Positions 7,646-15,416 of a stretch of DNA of 64,000 bases are shown one piece after another. Each line of letters begins with the position of its first letter. Position 1 is the first letter of the stretch. Source of the DNA: Collinsella sp. (GTDB lineage Bacteria; Actinomycetota; Coriobacteriia; Coriobacteriales; Coriobacteriaceae); assembly GCA_019414515.1 (NCBI GenBank), contig DXLX01000028.1:40522-104521 (forward strand), read 5' to 3'. The notes beneath the pieces were generated by a model that had not been told where the DNA came from, did not search any database, and was given only the letters and a program-made list of their open reading frames with translations. The position numbers were made by a program, and so were the translations under genes.

Positions 7646-8659
7646 ATGGCATATCCCGTATTTGACCTACACTGCGACACCGCCGACCGTATCGGCTGGG
7701 CCACACTCGATCTTGACCTGCGCTTTACCGCCGGCACCGACGGTTATTTCCCCGGCGACGAAACGCATCCGCAGGATTTCGACCTTATCGAGGGCAACGC
7801 CTGCGCCATCTCGCTCGCAAAGATCGGCAACACGCCGTGGGCGCAGTGCTTCGCTACGTTTGTCCCCGACGAGATTCCCACCGCCCACGCCGCGCGCTTC
7901 CAGGCGCAGATCATGGCGCATATGAGCGGCCAGGCAATGCTCAACCACGACCGCATGGTCAACGTGCGCAGCGCCGCTGATATTCGCCCTGCGCTCAAAG
8001 ACGGCAAGGTCGCCTGCATCCACACCATCGAAAACGCCACGTTCTTTGCCGAGGACCCCGCGCTGATCGAGGTGCTCAAGAGCTTGGGCGTGCTTATGTC
8101 GTCACTCAGCTGGAACGCGCAGGGACCGCTCGCGAGCGGCCACGACACCCACGCCGGCCTCACCGCCGCCGGCATCGAGGCACTTACGCAGATGGAGCAC
8201 GCCGGCATGATACTCGACGTCTCCCACCTCAACGACGAGTGCTTTGACGAGGTTGTCGCCCACGCCACGCGCCCCTTCGTCGCCAGCCACTCCAACTCCC
8301 GTGCGGTTTGCGGCGTCAAGCGCAACCTCACCGACGACCAGTTCCACACCATTCGCGACATGGGCGGCATCGTCGGCCTCAACTACTGCAGCGAGTTCCT
8401 ATCCAACGATGCGACCGACAAGACCACCGCAGACGTCACCTTCGACCAGCTGGCAGCCCATATCGAACACTGGCTCGACCTGGGCGGCGAAGATGTCATC
8501 GCACTCGGCGGCGACTGGGACGGCGCCAAGGTGCCCGCTTTCCTCTCCGATGCCAGCAAGATGCCCGAATTCCAGAACATGCTCTCCAAGCACTTTGGCA
8601 AGACCGTGATGCAGAAGCTCTGCAGCGATAACGCCCTTGCCTTCTTCGAGCGTTATTAA
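7646..8659 (+). CDS. Membrane dipeptidase (peptidase M19)
   Basis: A 337-residue renal-dipeptidase-family zinc enzyme. The first metal motif is DLHCDT (residues 6-11), the bridging glutamate lies in CIHTIENA, and later metal ligands are in LDVSHLND and ASHSNSRAVCG. It likely cleaves dipeptides, including D-amino-acid containing ones; no signal peptide is seen, so it acts in the cytoplasm. The ATG at 7646 follows CGGAGGAACC. It is followed by a strong hairpin and the DUF45-type gene. Confidence 0.88.
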   Translation: MAYPVFDLHCDTADRIGWATLDLDLRFTAGTDGYFPGDETHPQDFDLIEGNACAISLAKIGNTPWAQCFATFVPDEIPTAHAARFQAQIMAHMSGQAMLNHDRMVNVRSAADIRPALKDGKVACIHTIENATFFAEDPALIEVLKSLGVLMSSLSWNAQGPLASGHDTHAGLTAAGIEALTQMEHAGMILDVSHLNDECFDEVVAHATRPFVASHSNSRAVCGVKRNLTDDQFHTIRDMGGIVGLNYCSEFLSNDATDKTTADVTFDQLAAHIEHWLDLGGEDVIALGGDWDGAKVPAFLSDASKMPEFQNMLSKHFGKTVMQKLCSDNALAFFERY

Positions 8660-8675
8660 TTTCACATCCCTTGAG

Positions 8676-8711
8676 CGGGCCGGCATACCGAACGGTCGAA
8701 ATGCCGGCCCG
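8676..8711. repeat. Hairpin between the dipeptidase and the DUF45-type gene
   Basis: CGGGCCGGCAT (8676-8686) pairs perfectly with ATGCCGGCCCG (8701-8711) across 14 bases. There is no T-run, so it is a weak terminator or an mRNA-stabilising structure at the 3' end of the dipeptidase message. Confidence 0.75.
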
Positions 8712-8733
8712 TCCCCAATCTGAAGGACCGCTT

Positions 8734-9510
8734 TTGACGCAGCAGTTTACGATTTTCCTACCCCGACCGGATGGGATGCCCATCCCCGTCGTCGTTACCA
8801 AAAAGCGCGTCAAGAACTTCAACCTACGCGTCACATCGAGCGGTGAGGTCCACGCCAGCGCACCGCTCGGCGCCAGCCGCGAGCGTATCGAAGCGTTTGT
8901 GAAGCGCAACAGCGCCTGGATTATCAGCCGACTTGCCCAGCGCGAGCAACGTCAGACGACGGCACAGGAGCCGCTCAGCCCCTCGTCCATCATTGCGCTT
9001 TGGGGCAAGCCCATCACGGTACAGGACGCACTCGATCACAACTTTGTATCACCCGCACCGCGACCCCAGCAGGCCACCTTCGCAAGTTTTATGGGTACCG
9101 ACGAATCGGACGAAGGCCCACAGGCCAAGCGGCTCGCAATCCTCGACGGTCTAACGTCCGACGAGCTCCAAGCCCACATCGACCAGCTTTATACGTCCGA
9201 AGTCACATCGGCGCTGCGCGATATGGTGCACGCATACGAAATCGCAATGGGTGTCGCCGTTTCCCGCGTTTCCGTACGCAGCATGAAAACGCGTTGGGGC
9301 TCATGCACGCCCAAATCCGGCACCGTTCGCATCGCACGAGAACTTGCCGCCTACCCCGTCGAATGCCTCGACATGGTTATCGCCCACGAGCTCGTCCACT
9401 TGCTCGAGCCAAGCCACAATCAGCGGTTTCACGCCTTGCTCGACACGTACTGTCCCAACAATAGAGTTTTGTCGCAGCGGCTCAAGCAACCACCCATAGA
9501 GACGTATTAG
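8734..9510 (+). CDS. YgjP/DUF45-type metal-dependent protease
   Basis: A putative zinc metallopeptidase of the YgjP/SprT-like DUF45 group. The C-terminal half holds RWGSCT and the zinc motif HELVHLLEPSHNQRFH (HExxH plus a downstream His), all intact. The N-terminal half begins with a beta-rich segment (RVKNFNLRVTSSGEVHASAP) typical of the family. About 70 poorly conserved residues (around 100-165) are inserted in the middle. I place the start at TTG 8734 because AAGGACC stands just upstream; the in-frame ATG at 8701 lies inside a hairpin arm and has no ribosome site. The start is uncertain. Confidence 0.8.
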   Translation: MTQQFTIFLPRPDGMPIPVVVTKKRVKNFNLRVTSSGEVHASAPLGASRERIEAFVKRNSAWIISRLAQREQRQTTAQEPLSPSSIIALWGKPITVQDALDHNFVSPAPRPQQATFASFMGTDESDEGPQAKRLAILDGLTSDELQAHIDQLYTSEVTSALRDMVHAYEIAMGVAVSRVSVRSMKTRWGSCTPKSGTVRIARELAAYPVECLDMVIAHELVHLLEPSHNQRFHALLDTYCPNNRVLSQRLKQPPIETY

Positions 9511-9516
9511 AACCGG

Positions 9517-10002
9517 TTAACGCACGCGCTCGATCTCAACACCGCAGCTTGCCAGGGGAAGACCGACGGGCGCCCAAGGCTTATCGAGCTTAACACGCAC
9601 GCCAAGCAGCAGGGGGTAACGACGTAGCAGCATCTGGGCCACACCCTCGGCTGCAGCCTCGATAAGCTTAAAGGTATGCTCACGCAGATAGCCATCGACA
9701 TCGTGGCACACCGAGCCGTAGTCAATCGAGGCGTCCAGGTTATCGTGCTCCCCCGCTGCACGCAGGTCGGCATAGAGCACCAGGGACACGATGAACTTCT
9801 GGCCCAGCGCGTTCTCTTCGGGATACACGCCGTGGTTGGCAAAGACCTCGAGACCGTCGATAGTAATGCGATCGGCATGGCGCAGATCGTCATAGCTCAC
9901 GTGGGGCACCGCCGTTGCAGTGGATATTTCGCCCCTTCCACGGCGGGCGAGTTCGGCGCCTTCAGTCTTAGTTGCATTCTCGGGCAGTTTCTTGTTACTC
10001 AT
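9517..10002 (-). CDS. folB: Dihydroneopterin aldolase (FolB)
   Basis: The FolB domain spans about residues 43-161 of 161 (DRITIDGLEVFANHGVYPEE). The conserved Glu of the pterin pocket and the catalytic Lys (VKLDKPWAP) are present. It converts dihydroneopterin to 6-hydroxymethyl-dihydropterin and glycolaldehyde in folate synthesis. Roughly 40 extra N-terminal residues, Lys/Glu/Arg rich, precede the domain. It lies 43 bases after the HD hydrolase gene in the folE-HD-folB block, and converges on the DUF45-type gene. Confidence 0.9.
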   Translation of the reverse strand: MSNKKLPENATKTEGAELARRGRGEISTATAVPHVSYDDLRHADRITIDGLEVFANHGVYPEENALGQKFIVSLVLYADLRAAGEHDNLDASIDYGSVCHDVDGYLREHTFKLIEAAAEGVAQMLLRRYPLLLGVRVKLDKPWAPVGLPLASCGVEIERVR

Positions 10003-10045
10003 CGCGATCGTCTCCTTCGTTTAGAACCCCGACCGCGCAAACTAA

Positions 10046-10627
10046 CTACACGCGAATCGACAGGTTCTTTTTATCATCGCTCCAGTTGCAAGCATTGCGC
10101 GCGGGGCATGCAAAGCAGGCGCGCGACGCTTTGTCGGCTGCATAAAGCAGACGCTCGAGCGGCTGGCTGTTCACGCGCAGCTTTCGATGGCCCAGAATGG
10201 CCGTCTTAATAGCTGCGGCATCGGCCGGCTCAAACGCCACGTCATCGGGCATGCCGCCGAGAATCGCATCAGCGACGCGCTCGCTTGCAACATCATGGGA
10301 TATACCCGATTCATACTGTTCATCTTTGCCGATATCGTGAAGAAGTGCCGTAGCGTAGATGACCTCGCGGTCAAATTCGAGCTGTTCCTCGAGATTCTTA
10401 ATCCACATAATGCGCGCGACATCAAGCAGATGGTCAATACCGTGGCGGCAAAAGATGCGCCCCGATTCCAACTGTGCAATATTGCCCAGATGCCGCCGGA
10501 ACAGCCCGTTGGCACAAATGTAATCAATGCGAGGCATGGCGCCAAAGGGAGTCAGGCCCGAAGCCATAAAGCCGCGACGCGGCGTTCCCTCATCGGTCTT
10601 CGATGTAAAGTCGTTGACGGCCCCCAT
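10046..10627 (-). CDS. HD-domain phosphohydrolase between folE and folB
   Basis: A 193-residue HD-superfamily hydrolase. Metal ligands are visible in FCRHGIDHLLDVARI and LLHDIGKDEQY (the HD doublet), with further histidines in ISHDVA and GHRKLR. A C-terminal CFACPARNACNW segment carries three cysteines, possibly a metal or structural site. The ATG lies one base after the folE stop (TAG C ATG), so translation is coupled. The position between GTP cyclohydrolase and dihydroneopterin aldolase makes it a candidate for removing phosphates from dihydroneopterin triphosphate. This is inference. Confidence 0.8.
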   Translation of the reverse strand: MGAVNDFTSKTDEGTPRRGFMASGLTPFGAMPRIDYICANGLFRRHLGNIAQLESGRIFCRHGIDHLLDVARIMWIKNLEEQLEFDREVIYATALLHDIGKDEQYESGISHDVASERVADAILGGMPDDVAFEPADAAAIKTAILGHRKLRVNSQPLERLLYAADKASRACFACPARNACNWSDDKKNLSIRV

Positions 10628-10628
10628 G

Positions 10629-11186
10629 CTAACGGCCCAACATCCTAAAGAACCGCTCCTCGAGCGCGGGATCGGTCTCAAAGACGCCGCGGCGAGCGAG
10701 CGTCACGGTCTTGGTGCCGGGCTTTTGCACGCCGCGCATGGTCATGCACATATGCTCGGCTTCCATCAGCACAATCGCCCCTTGGGGAGCTAGATATTCC
10801 ATGAGGGCATCGGCAACCTGTGCACACAACTGCTCCTGCAGCTGCAGACGACGGGCATAGACCTCAACCGTGCGAGCAAGCTTAGACAGACCCGCCACGC
10901 GACCGTTAGGGATATAACCGATCGCAGCCTTGCCATAAAACGGCAGCAGATGGTGCTCGCACAGCGAGTAAAACGTAATGTCGCGCTCGATAACCAAATC
11001 GTTCGAAGCGACGGCAAAAGTTTTGGACAGGTGTTCCTCGGCACTCTGGTCCATACCGCCGGCAATCTCGCCATACATACGGGCGACGCGTGCCGGCGTC
11101 TCCAGCAGGCCCTCACGAGTTGGGTCCTCGCCTATACCTTCAAGCAGCAGCTTAATGGCAGTCTCGACTTTTTCCTGATCGACCAT
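10629..11186 (-). CDS. folE: GTP cyclohydrolase I
   Basis: FolE (185 residues) turns GTP into 7,8-dihydroneopterin triphosphate, the first step of folate synthesis. The zinc ligands are in [12 protein letters not shown] (Cys76, His79) and a later Cys in [10 protein letters not shown]. The motifs [19 protein letters not shown] and [19 protein letters not shown] are typical. It is the first gene of a folE-HD-folB unit. Length and start are standard. Confidence 0.95.
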   Translation of the reverse strand: MVDQEKVETAIKLLLEGIGEDPTREGLLETPARVARMYGEIAGGMDQSAEEHLSKTFAVASNDLVIERDITFYSLCEHHLLPFYGKAAIGYIPNGRVAGLSKLARTVEVYARRLQLQEQLCAQVADALMEYLAPQGAIVLMEAEHMCMTMRGVQKPGTKTVTLARRGVFETDPALEERFFRMLGR

Positions 11187-11253
11187 CTGGGCCTCACTTT
11201 TTTCGATTTCGCGTTCGCGCTATGGTACCACGCCGGCACGCAGCCTCTGCCAG

Positions 11254-11835
11254 CTACATAGTATGGGTCGAATAGACCGGATCGTCTCGCCAAAGCTCCA
11301 CAGCATCGCAAAGCGCAACGCCCTCACGCGCAGCACGAGCGCGCGTGGCGTTCATGTCGATCACGCGCTGATTACTCGAGCCCCTAAAACGCAACGAGAT
11401 ATCGTACAGGTCTTGAACGAACGGACCATCCACCAACATGTCGAGGCAGGCAAGGATACGGTCCGTCACCTCGGTATGATGACGGCCGCCCGGCACAAGC
11501 TCCTCGAGCACGTCGCCGGTAAAGCACCAAATGGTCTTCCCCGACTCCACAGGATAGGCCGCACGCACGCGTTCGACAAAGTCAACGAGCCCCACCTGGT
11601 TCTCGGGTTCCATAGGCTCCCCGCCCAGAATCGTCAGGCCATCGATAAAGGGATGGTCGAGACTCTCGATAATCTTGTCCTCGACGGCGCGATCGAACGG
11701 CTCACCCGCAGCAAAGTCCCACGCAACAGAGTTAAAGCAGTTCTTGCACCCACGACGGCACCCACTCACAAACAGAGAAGTACGGACGCCTTCCCCATCA
11801 GCAATATCGAAATACTTAATGTTCGCGTAGTTCAT
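11254..11835 (-). CDS. nrdG: Anaerobic ribonucleotide reductase activase (NrdG)
   Basis: A 193-residue radical-SAM enzyme. The iron-sulfur motif CRRGCKNC (Cys26, Cys30, Cys33; CxxxCxxC) and the glycine-rich GGEPM motif are clear. It installs the glycyl radical on NrdD. I chose ATG 11835 (MNYANIKYFDIADGEGVRTS), which has a GGGAGAG site and matches the family start; a longer frame reads through palindromic DNA. nrdD lies upstream on the same strand but is separated by about 430 bases of palindromic DNA. Confidence 0.92.
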   Translation of the reverse strand: MNYANIKYFDIADGEGVRTSLFVSGCRRGCKNCFNSVAWDFAAGEPFDRAVEDKIIESLDHPFIDGLTILGGEPMEPENQVGLVDFVERVRAAYPVESGKTIWCFTGDVLEELVPGGRHHTEVTDRILACLDMLVDGPFVQDLYDISLRFRGSSNQRVIDMNATRARAAREGVALCDAVELWRDDPVYSTHTM

Positions 11836-11850
11836 AGGTAACTCTCCCGG

Positions 11851-11934
11851 GAGGCCGGGACATATCATCCCGTCCTCAAACATTCTCGGCCTTCGGCCTG
11901 CGAAACTGCGGGCGGGACGATATGTCCCGGCCTC
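11851..11934. repeat. Long palindromic element (copy 1 of a loop-conserved family)
   Basis: 25-base arms (11851-11875 and 11910-11934) pair with two mismatches around a smaller GGCC-TTC-GGCC hairpin. The two unpaired segments, ending GTCCTCAAACATTC on one side and TTTCGCAGG (reverse strand) on the other, resemble those of the elements at 21362-21486 and 21668-21794, although the arms are unrelated. Confidence 0.8.
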
Positions 11935-12112
11935 ATGCAAAGGGTAACTCAATGAACGAAGCGAACATTGAGTATAGGGTTCGCGGTCCAATAAATACTC
12001 AGCTGCAGCTCAACCGCCATTGCAAGCAGATCGTCATTGCAGCTCAACTCATTTCCGCTAAGAACTTCGAGAAGCGAGCAGACCGCATGCTGCATCTCAG
12101 CTACGTCAACTT
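11935..12112. other. Intergenic stretch between nrdG and nrdD with no convincing gene
   Basis: Open frames exist on both strands here (an ATG at 11952 on the plus strand with AAAGGG upstream, and a GTG-initiated frame on the minus strand), but both run into the adjacent palindrome and match nothing I recognise. At 12081-12098 an 18-base stretch copies, in the opposite orientation, the last codons of nrdD (12266-12283) with one mismatch. Confidence 0.45.
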
Positions 12113-12251
12113 GGCTGAGCCGAGAGGGCCGCTTGGGCTTTTGCTCGATATGAGTTCCGCACGCAAAGAAGGCCACTTAATGTGGCCTTCGTCTTGCGCA
12201 GGACTGTCCGAAATAGCGAGCAAATGCCCAAGCGGCCCTCTCGGCTCAGCC
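12113..12251. repeat. 139-base palindrome adjoining the nrdD stop codon
   Basis: 35-base arms (12113-12147 and 12217-12251) pair at 34 of 35 positions. The centre is a perfect nine-base hairpin GAAGGCCAC-TTAAT-GTGGCCTTC (12168-12190), which has TTCTTT after it on the minus strand and could terminate nrdD transcription. The unpaired segments contain TTCCGCA and TGTCCGA, resembling the other palindromes of this window. Confidence 0.85.
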
Positions 12252-12262
12252 CCGGAGCGGTA

Positions 12263-14485
12263 TTAGAGATGCAGCACGCGGTCGCGGATCTCCTCGGTTC
12301 GACCCTGGTTCCAGAACTGGGTGCCGATGTAGCCGCACGTACGACGGGCGACGTTCATCTTCTCTTGGTCACGATTGCCGCAATTGGGGCACTCCCACAC
12401 TAGCTTACCGTCATCCTCGACAATCTTGATCTCACCGTCGTAGCCGCACACCTGGCAGTAGTCGCTCTTGGTGTTGAGCTCGGCGTACATGATGTTGTCG
12501 TAGATGTACTGCATCACGCGAATGACAGCCTTAAGGTTGTCCTGCATATTGGGAACCTCGACGTAGGAGATGGCGCCGCCCGGCGAAAGCTGCTGGAACA
12601 TGCCCTCAAACTTAAGCTTATCGAAGGCATCGATCTCCTCGGACACGTGAACATGGTAGCTATTGGTGATATAGCCCTTGTCCGTCACGCCCGGAATAAT
12701 GCCAAAACGGCGCTGCAGGCACTTGGCGAACTTGTACGTCGTCGACTCCAGCGGCGTACCGTACAGCGAGAAATCGATATCGCTCGCGGCCTTCCACTCC
12801 GCGCACTTGTCGTTCATACGCTGCATAACTGCCATGGCAAAGGGCGTACCCTCCTTCTCGGTGTGGCTGTGGCCCGTCATGTACTTGACGCACTCATACA
12901 GACCGGCGTAACCCAGGCTGATGGTGGAATAGCCGCCCACGAGCAGCTTATCGATCGTCTCGCCCTTCTTAAGGCGTGCCAGGGCGCCGTACTGCCAAAG
13001 AATCGGCGCGGCATCCGAAAGCGTGCCCATCAGGCGCTCATGGCGGCACAGCAGAGCGCGGTGACACAGCTCAAGGCGCTCGTCGAAGATCTTCCAGAAC
13101 TTGTCCATGTCCTGGTGCGAGCTCAGTGCGACATCGGGCAGGTTAATGGTCACAACACCCTGGTTAAAGCGACCGTAATACTTGGGCTTGCTCGGGTCAT
13201 AGTTCAGCGCGTTTGCAACGTTATTAAAGCCGTTGCCCGAGCGGTCGGGCGTCAGGAAGCTGCGACAACCCATGCAGGTGTAGCAATCGCCATTGCCCGC
13301 GGTCTCACCCTTCGAAAGCTTAAGCTCGCGCATCTTCTTCTCGGAGATGTAGTCGGGCACCATGCGCTTGGCGGTGCACTTGGCGGCCAGCTGAGTCAGA
13401 TAGAAGTACGGGGAATCCTCGTAAACGTTATCGTCCTCGAGCACATAGATAAGCTTGGGGAACGCCGGGGTGATCCACACGCCCGCCTCGTTCTTAACGC
13501 CCTCATAGCGCTGGCGAAGCGTCTCCTCCACGATCATGGCAAGATCGTGCTTCTCCTGGACCGAGCGGGCCTCGTTGAGGTACATGAAGACCGTCACGAA
13601 TGGTGCCTGGCCGTTGGTGGTCATAAGGGTCACGACCTGATACTGAATCGTCTGGACACCGCGACGGATCTCATCACGCAGACGGTCCTCTACGACCTCA
13701 CGCACCTTCTCTGCGGGAGCGGAAACACCGAGCTCCTCAAGCTCGCGGGCAACCTCGCCGCGAATCTTCTGGCGGCTCACCTCGACGAACGGGGCAAGAT
13801 GGGTCAGCGAAATCGACTGGCCGCCGTACTGGGAGGAAGCAACCTGGGCGATGATCTGCGTCGCAATGTTGCAGGCAGTCGAGAAGCTATGCGGCTTCTC
13901 AATCAGCGTGCCCGAGATAACAGTACCGTTCTGGAGCATGTCCTCCAGGTTCACCAGGTCGCAGTTATGCATGTGCTGGGCAAAGTAATCCGAATCATGG
14001 AAGTGAATCAGGCCCTCGTTGTGCGCATCCACGATCTCCTGGGGCAGCAGCACGCGCTGGGTCAGATCCTTGGAGATCTCGCCGGCCATGTAGTCACGCT
14101 GAACGGAGTTGACGGTCGGATTCTTGTTGGAGTTCTCCTGCTTGACCTCTTCGTTATTGCACTCAATCAGCGACAGAATCTTGTCATCGGTCGTGTTCTT
14201 TTGGCGCTTCAGGCTCTGAACATAGCGGTAGATGATGTAGTGGCGAGCGACCTCGTAGCAGTCGAGACGCATAATCTCGTCCTCGACCAGATCCTGGATC
14301 TCCTCGACCGATACGGTGTGGCCGGCCTTCTCACATGCCTCGGCGACGTTTTGTGCCGCATAGATCACCTGGCGGTCGGTAAGGCGAGAGCCTTCCTCGA
14401 CCTCCAAGTTTGCGGCGCGGATCGCATTGACGATCTTATCGATGTCAAAGGTAACCTCGGTGCCGCTGCGCTTGATGATCTTCAT
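12263..14485 (-). CDS. nrdD: Anaerobic ribonucleoside-triphosphate reductase (NrdD)
   Basis: This 740-residue class III ribonucleotide reductase reduces NTPs to dNTPs under anaerobic conditions using a glycyl radical. An ATP-cone regulatory domain occupies about residues 1-90 (MKIIKRSGTEVTFDIDKIVN). The C-terminus has the zinc cysteines (CQVCG and CPNCG) and the radical loop RRTCGYIG, with the radical Gly at about 718. The ATG at 14485 fits the family; ten upstream codons are rejected. Its partner NrdG is downstream on the same strand. A NrdR-type promoter precedes it. Confidence 0.95.
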   Translation of the reverse strand: MKIIKRSGTEVTFDIDKIVNAIRAANLEVEEGSRLTDRQVIYAAQNVAEACEKAGHTVSVEEIQDLVEDEIMRLDCYEVARHYIIYRYVQSLKRQKNTTDDKILSLIECNNEEVKQENSNKNPTVNSVQRDYMAGEISKDLTQRVLLPQEIVDAHNEGLIHFHDSDYFAQHMHNCDLVNLEDMLQNGTVISGTLIEKPHSFSTACNIATQIIAQVASSQYGGQSISLTHLAPFVEVSRQKIRGEVARELEELGVSAPAEKVREVVEDRLRDEIRRGVQTIQYQVVTLMTTNGQAPFVTVFMYLNEARSVQEKHDLAMIVEETLRQRYEGVKNEAGVWITPAFPKLIYVLEDDNVYEDSPYFYLTQLAAKCTAKRMVPDYISEKKMRELKLSKGETAGNGDCYTCMGCRSFLTPDRSGNGFNNVANALNYDPSKPKYYGRFNQGVVTINLPDVALSSHQDMDKFWKIFDERLELCHRALLCRHERLMGTLSDAAPILWQYGALARLKKGETIDKLLVGGYSTISLGYAGLYECVKYMTGHSHTEKEGTPFAMAVMQRMNDKCAEWKAASDIDFSLYGTPLESTTYKFAKCLQRRFGIIPGVTDKGYITNSYHVHVSEEIDAFDKLKFEGMFQQLSPGGAISYVEVPNMQDNLKAVIRVMQYIYDNIMYAELNTKSDYCQVCGYDGEIKIVEDDGKLVWECPNCGNRDQEKMNVARRTCGYIGTQFWNQGRTEEIRDRVLHL

Positions 14486-14710
14486 CCTCTTGCCTCTTTC
14501 GCATCGTAGCCTCATTGCGCTTCAGAGCCAAACGATGCCCGGCAGGGCTTACCCTGTCTTGCGGCGCCGTCGCGCAATCTGTGTTTTCGATAACCATAGG
14601 CCCTCATGCGGACAATCCTCGCAGCCAATCAAGGGGCTCAAAGATCCATCCAAATAATGGGGCGAATAAGGTTCTCGTTCTCTGTCCGCCATCTATCATA
14701 CGACAAAGAG

Positions 14711-14759
14711 GCATCTATATCCTGTATTCTTTTTTTAGGTCAAACACAACATATAGTGT
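14711..14759 (-). promoter_or_regulatory. nrdD promoter with NrdR boxes
   Basis: On the minus strand ACACTATATGTTGTGT (14744-14759) closely matches the NrdR box consensus. A weaker second box lies at 14711-14726, 33 bases centre to centre. Between and over them are a -35 TTGACC (14738-14743) and -10 TATAGA (14714-14719) with an 18-base spacer, so box 2 covers the -10. This implies repression by NrdR. The 5' leader would be about 220 bases with no recognised riboswitch. Confidence 0.7.
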
Positions 14760-14845
14760 TTCAGCAGGTCAAAGCAATTGGTCAATTTGCAGACGCATTA
14801 TAAATGAAGGCCTCTTGGCAGACTGCTAAAACGTTATCAACCCAA

Positions 14846-14998
14846 CTACCTGCACAGCAGTTTTGAAACCCCCTCAACCGTGCCGCCGCCAAATAGCACC
14901 AAAACCAAGCTGCTCGCGCCAAAAGAATCCAAAAGATTGTCCTTGACCAACATGTTGCGGTCATGATGGGCCAGGACACATGCAATCTGCCGGCACCC
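14846..14998 (-). pseudogene. Short gene remnant
   Basis: A 50-codon minus-strand frame between two stops has protein-like composition, including VLAHHDRNMLVKDNLLDSFG and SSLVLVLFGGGTVEGVSKLL, and ends at TAG (14846-14848). There is no start codon with a ribosome site, and an in-frame TAG precedes it. It may be the C-terminal remnant of a decayed gene. I do not recognise the family. Chance is possible. The rest of 14760-15072 shows no gene. Confidence 0.3.
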
Positions 14999-15072
14999 CT
15001 ACGGGATACAAAGACCATCGCGTACGGACCTTGGATCAATATTTGATGACTTATTTGGCGGCGCGCTTGGTG

Positions 15073-15113
15073 ACAAAAAACAAAACAGCCCAGAGGACAT
15101 AGCCTCTGAGCTG
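15073..15113 (-). terminator. Terminator of the tRNA Gly-Val unit
   Basis: On the minus strand CAGCTCAGAGG and CCTCTGGGCTG pair around CTATGT (15086-15113) and are followed by TTTTGTTTTTTG. Confidence 0.85.
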
Positions 15114-15121
15114 CGAACATT

Positions 15122-15196
15122 TGGTGGGCGTTAGAAGATTTGAACTTCTGACCTCTTCCGTGTCAGGGAAGCGCTCTCCCCCTGAGCTAAACGCCC
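15122..15196 (-). tRNA. tRNA-Val (GAC)
   Basis: A full cloverleaf can be drawn on the minus strand: acceptor GGGCGTT/AACGCCC, anticodon stem CTTCC/GGAAG with loop CTGACAC (anticodon GAC), T-arm with TTCAAAT. The CCA end is encoded (15122-15124). It follows tRNA-Gly by three bases in the same transcript. Confidence 0.95.
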
Positions 15197-15199
15197 AAA

Positions 15200-15275
15200 T
15201 GGAGCGGACAACGGGGCTCGAACCCGCGACCCCAACCTTGGCAAGGTTGTGCTCTACCAACTGAGCCATGTCCGC
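15200..15275 (-). tRNA. tRNA-Gly (GCC), first copy
   Basis: Acceptor GCGGACA/TGTCCGC, anticodon stem CAACC/GGTTG with loop TTGCCAA (anticodon GCC), T-loop TTCGAGC, encoded CCA. It is identical to the copies at 17488-17563 and 17714-17789. Confidence 0.96.
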
Positions 15276-15287
15276 TTACGAGGATTA

Positions 15288-15335
15288 ATCTTACGTGATG
15301 CCCGCATCCTATGCAAGAACTTTTTTTGAAAAGTT
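15288..15335 (-). promoter_or_regulatory. Promoter of the tRNA Gly-Val unit with upstream AT palindrome
   Basis: -35 TTGCAT (15311-15316), 17-base spacer, -10 TAAGAT (15288-15293) on the minus strand. Directly upstream of the -35 stands the AT-rich palindrome AACTTTTCAAAAAAAGTT (15318-15335), shared with the other two tRNA promoters here. Confidence 0.8.
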
Positions 15336-15416
15336 TTGCGACGCCCTCGCGAACCTCGCGAAGACATCAGCCACCACGGAAGGCGCAGGCAAACGCAAAC
15401 TCGCCGCAAGAGGCCC

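Noticed and set aside
8701..8733. ATG at 8701 as start of the DUF45-type protease
   Set aside because: It lies inside a perfect hairpin arm with no ribosome site; TTG at 8734 with AAGGACC fits better.
11949..12403. Two small open frames (minus 11949-12176, plus 12182-12403) with similar KRPSRLS segments
   Set aside because: The similarity comes from the palindrome, which is read in both directions; neither matches a known protein, and the second overlaps nrdD.
12647..14509. A 620-codon plus-strand open frame
   Set aside because: It is the mirror of nrdD, which has clear catalytic motifs.
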